From assembly GCA_017620235.1 (NCBI GenBank), contig JAFZQT010000133.1, positions 1 through 53,120 of the forward strand: a stretch of DNA of 53,120 nucleotides, read 5' to 3'. Positions 51,395-53,120 of the stretch are shown here, piece after piece. The notes beneath the pieces were generated by a model, which saw nothing but the letters and a program-made list of their open reading frames with translations, made no database searches and was not told where the DNA came from. A program made the position numbers and the translations under genes. How positions within the stretch are numbered: the stretch's first letter is position 1; every line of letters begins with the position of its first letter. The stretch is from Butyrivibrio sp. (lineage in GTDB: Bacteria > Bacillota > Clostridia > Lachnospirales > Lachnospiraceae).

Positions 51395-53120
51395 TCACTC
51401 AAACTGCATCCTATAGTACTTCTCATACAATCCGCCGGTCTTTAGAAGTTCCTTGTGGGTTCCGCGTTCTTCTATGCCGTTACTTCCAAGAACGATAATC
51501 TCGTCGGCGCCAAGGATTGTGGAAAGTCTGTGGGCAATCGTTATCGTTGTTCTTCCAACTGAGAGCTTTTCCAGGCTGTCCTGAACGTATCTCTCGCTCT
51601 CGTTGTCGAGTGCACTCGTTGCCTCGTCGAGAATAAGTATCGGAGGGTTCTTAAGGAACACTCTTGCGATGGCAATTCGCTGTTTCTGACCACCTGACAG
51701 TCTTGCTCCTCTTTCACCGACAAGTGTGTCAAATCCATCTGACATGGTGTTTATAAAGCCCGTAAGGTCTGCTTTTTCAGCAGCTTCCCTTATCTCATCC
51801 ATTGTGGCATCAGGCTTTCCGTATGCTATGTTCTCGCGAACCGTGCCATTAAAGAGATACACGTCCTGTTGCACAATTCCTATAAAAGATCTGAGCGATC
51901 TCTGTGTTACGTCACGAATGTCAACTCCGTCTATTTTAACGCTTCCGCCCGTTACATCGTAGAATCTTGGAAGCAGTGAACAAAGCGTTGTCTTTCCGCC
52001 GCCTGAAGGGCCTACAATGGCAATATTTTTGCCCTTATCAACATGTAGACTGATGTGGTCAAGAACACTGTCTTCCTCACCGTAGGCAAAAGAAACATCC
52101 TCATAATCGATAACGCCCTCAACGTGTGTAAGCTCTTTTGCCCCATCCTTATCAACAATCTCGGGCTGTGTCTCCATAACCTCGCAGAATCTTCCAAAAC
52201 CCGCAAGACCTTTCTGGAGCTGCTCCGTAAACTCAACAAGTACATTGACCGGATTGATGAATATGTTGATGTATAGCGCGTAGATTGCCATATCTTCAAC
52301 CGTCATCTGTCCTTTGGCGATAAATACGCCGCCGGCCACAATAACAGTTACAAACAACAGTCCCTCAAAGAAGTTATTTCCCGAATGGAAAAGCGCCATC
52401 TGCTTGTAATTGTCCTTCTTTGACTCAAGGAAAGCGAGGTTACTTTTGTCGAATTTCTTTTCCTCAATCTCCTCTCCGGTAAAGGACTTCACGACCTTGA
52501 TCCCGCCGAGCGTATCCTGAAGGGATGAGTTGATGCCGGCAACCTTCTTCCTGTTATCAGCAAATGTAGCTCTCATCTTCCTGTTGCGGCTTACGGAGAA
52601 TACTGCCATAACGAGCACAACTGACACAAGGCACAGCGTCATGGGCACATTTATGCGCATCAGAAGTATGAAAGAACCGACTATTTTTACAAAAGAGATA
52701 AATATATTCTCGGGGCCGTGGTGTGCAAGCTCGGATATGTCGAATAGATCCGATACCAGCTTACTCATCATCTCGCCCGTATTGTGTGTGTCATAATATG
52801 AAAAAGAAAATGCTTCAAACCTCTCAAAGAGCTCTTTTCGCATGCCGGACTCCATCTTGGCGCCCATCATGTGTCCCCAGTAGGTCACGTACCACCTGCA
52901 CAGGAATCTGATAAAATATAAGACAAGCAACATTAGTCCGATAATCCAGATTCTTTTCATTATTATCTCAGGTTCTTCAAGAAACAGTGTCTCTCTTAGT
53001 ATCCTTATGAACTGTGGAAAAACGAGATCTATTACCGAAAGAACCGTTGCGCAGAACAAGTCAAACAGGAATACTCCGATATATGGTTTGTAATATGGTA
53101 TAAATTTCTTGATAAGATCC
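51395..53120 (-). CDS. ABC exporter (fused permease-ATPase), 5' end beyond window
   Basis: This is a half-transporter of the MdlB/MsbA type. The frame stays open to the window edge (KKFIPYYKPYIGVFLFD precedes an internal TTG at 53059), so the true start lies outside. At least 574 residues are present. The membrane domain with six helices is followed by an ATPase domain with Walker A GPSGGGKTT, Q-loop, LSGGQKQR, Walker B ILILDEATSALD and HRLST. Such proteins usually work as heterodimers, and a partner gene may lie just beyond the window. The substrate is unknown (lipid, peptide or drug). Confidence 0.95.
   Translation of the reverse strand, partial: DLIKKFIPYYKPYIGVFLFDLFCATVLSVIDLVFPQFIRILRETLFLEEPEIIMKRIWIIGLMLLVLYFIRFLCRWYVTYWGHMMGAKMESGMRKELFERFEAFSFSYYDTHNTGEMMSKLVSDLFDISELAHHGPENIFISFVKIVGSFILLMRINVPMTLCLVSVVLVMAVFSVSRNRKMRATFADNRKKVAGINSSLQDTLGGIKVVKSFTGEEIEEKKFDKSNLAFLESKKDNYKQMALFHSGNNFFEGLLFVTVIVAGGVFIAKGQMTVEDMAIYALYINIFINPVNVLVEFTEQLQKGLAGFGRFCEVMETQPEIVDKDGAKELTHVEGVIDYEDVSFAYGEEDSVLDHISLHVDKGKNIAIVGPSGGGKTTLCSLLPRFYDVTGGSVKIDGVDIRDVTQRSLRSFIGIVQQDVYLFNGTVRENIAYGKPDATMDEIREAAEKADLTGFINTMSDGFDTLVGERGARLSGGQKQRIAIARVFLKNPPILILDEATSALDNESERYVQDSLEKLSVGRTTITIAHRLSTILGADEIIVLGSNGIEERGTHKELLKTGGLYEKYYRMQFE

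Overview
The window looks like chromosomal DNA of a low-to-mid GC Gram-positive anaerobe of the Lachnospiraceae, most like the Butyrivibrio/Pseudobutyrivibrio group. The grounds are strong AGGAGG-type ribosome sites, lipobox lipoproteins, a pyrophosphate-type phosphofructokinase, a cytoplasmic-type GH5 glycosidase, NagA, glycogen phosphorylase and DUF4874/DUF4832 secreted proteins. The assignment is an inference from gene content. Nearly all genes lie on the minus strand. No tRNA, rRNA, CRISPR array or intact insertion sequence was seen.

Layout. (1) 158-7780: a FecB/FecC/FecE-type metal-chelate or corrinoid ABC importer and a GH5 enzyme, flanked by two lipoproteins that share a C-terminal domain but differ at the N terminus. 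(2) 7907-10213: two further lipoproteins, one with a duplicated domain joined by a Thr/Pro/Ala linker. (3) 10334-13632: a compact conflict or defence island. It holds an overlapping DUF4417 / orphan-toxin / putative-immunity operon, a RloA-like AAA ATPase with a short divergent RloB-like partner under a consensus promoter, and between them a small plus-strand transcription unit with its own promoter and a strong terminator. (4) 13943-21267: a MMPL (RND-type) exporter with a YhgE/Pip-like lipoprotein partner, a MATE exporter and a TetR regulator. Two TetR-type dyads cover the MMPL promoter. (5) 21273-21690: a 75-bp tandem hairpin array. (6) 21709-25428: nagA and a CPBP protease / response regulator / kinase operon. 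(7) 25524-30477: a surface-polysaccharide cluster with a triple-domain WavE-like protein, a nucleotidyltransferase and a GT4 enzyme. (8) About 30550-30780: a large pseudoknotted RNA, possibly of the raiA class. (9) 31071-42389: a secreted DUF4874/DUF4832 protein, an XRE regulator, glycogen phosphorylase, a highly repetitive charged protein, PPi-phosphofructokinase, an O-antigen-ligase-like membrane protein and a secreted Ser/Asp-rich protein. (10) 42587-43195: a 609-bp imperfect inverted repeat. (11) 43202-49457: a two-component system and a three-gene ABC system, a layout common in peptide-antibiotic or cell-envelope stress modules. (12) 49573-53120: a small lipoprotein, two small membrane proteins, a truncated LytTR-type response regulator and a partial ABC exporter.

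The parts I consider most worth following are the 10.3-13.6 kb island with its small RNA, the pseudoknotted RNA at 30.6 kb, the 609-bp hairpin at 42.6-43.2 kb, the 75-bp hairpin array apparently inserted in a terminator, and a near-identical dyad found just downstream of two unrelated promoters (4957-4981 and 42430-42455). Family names are from recognised motifs only. No database search was possible.
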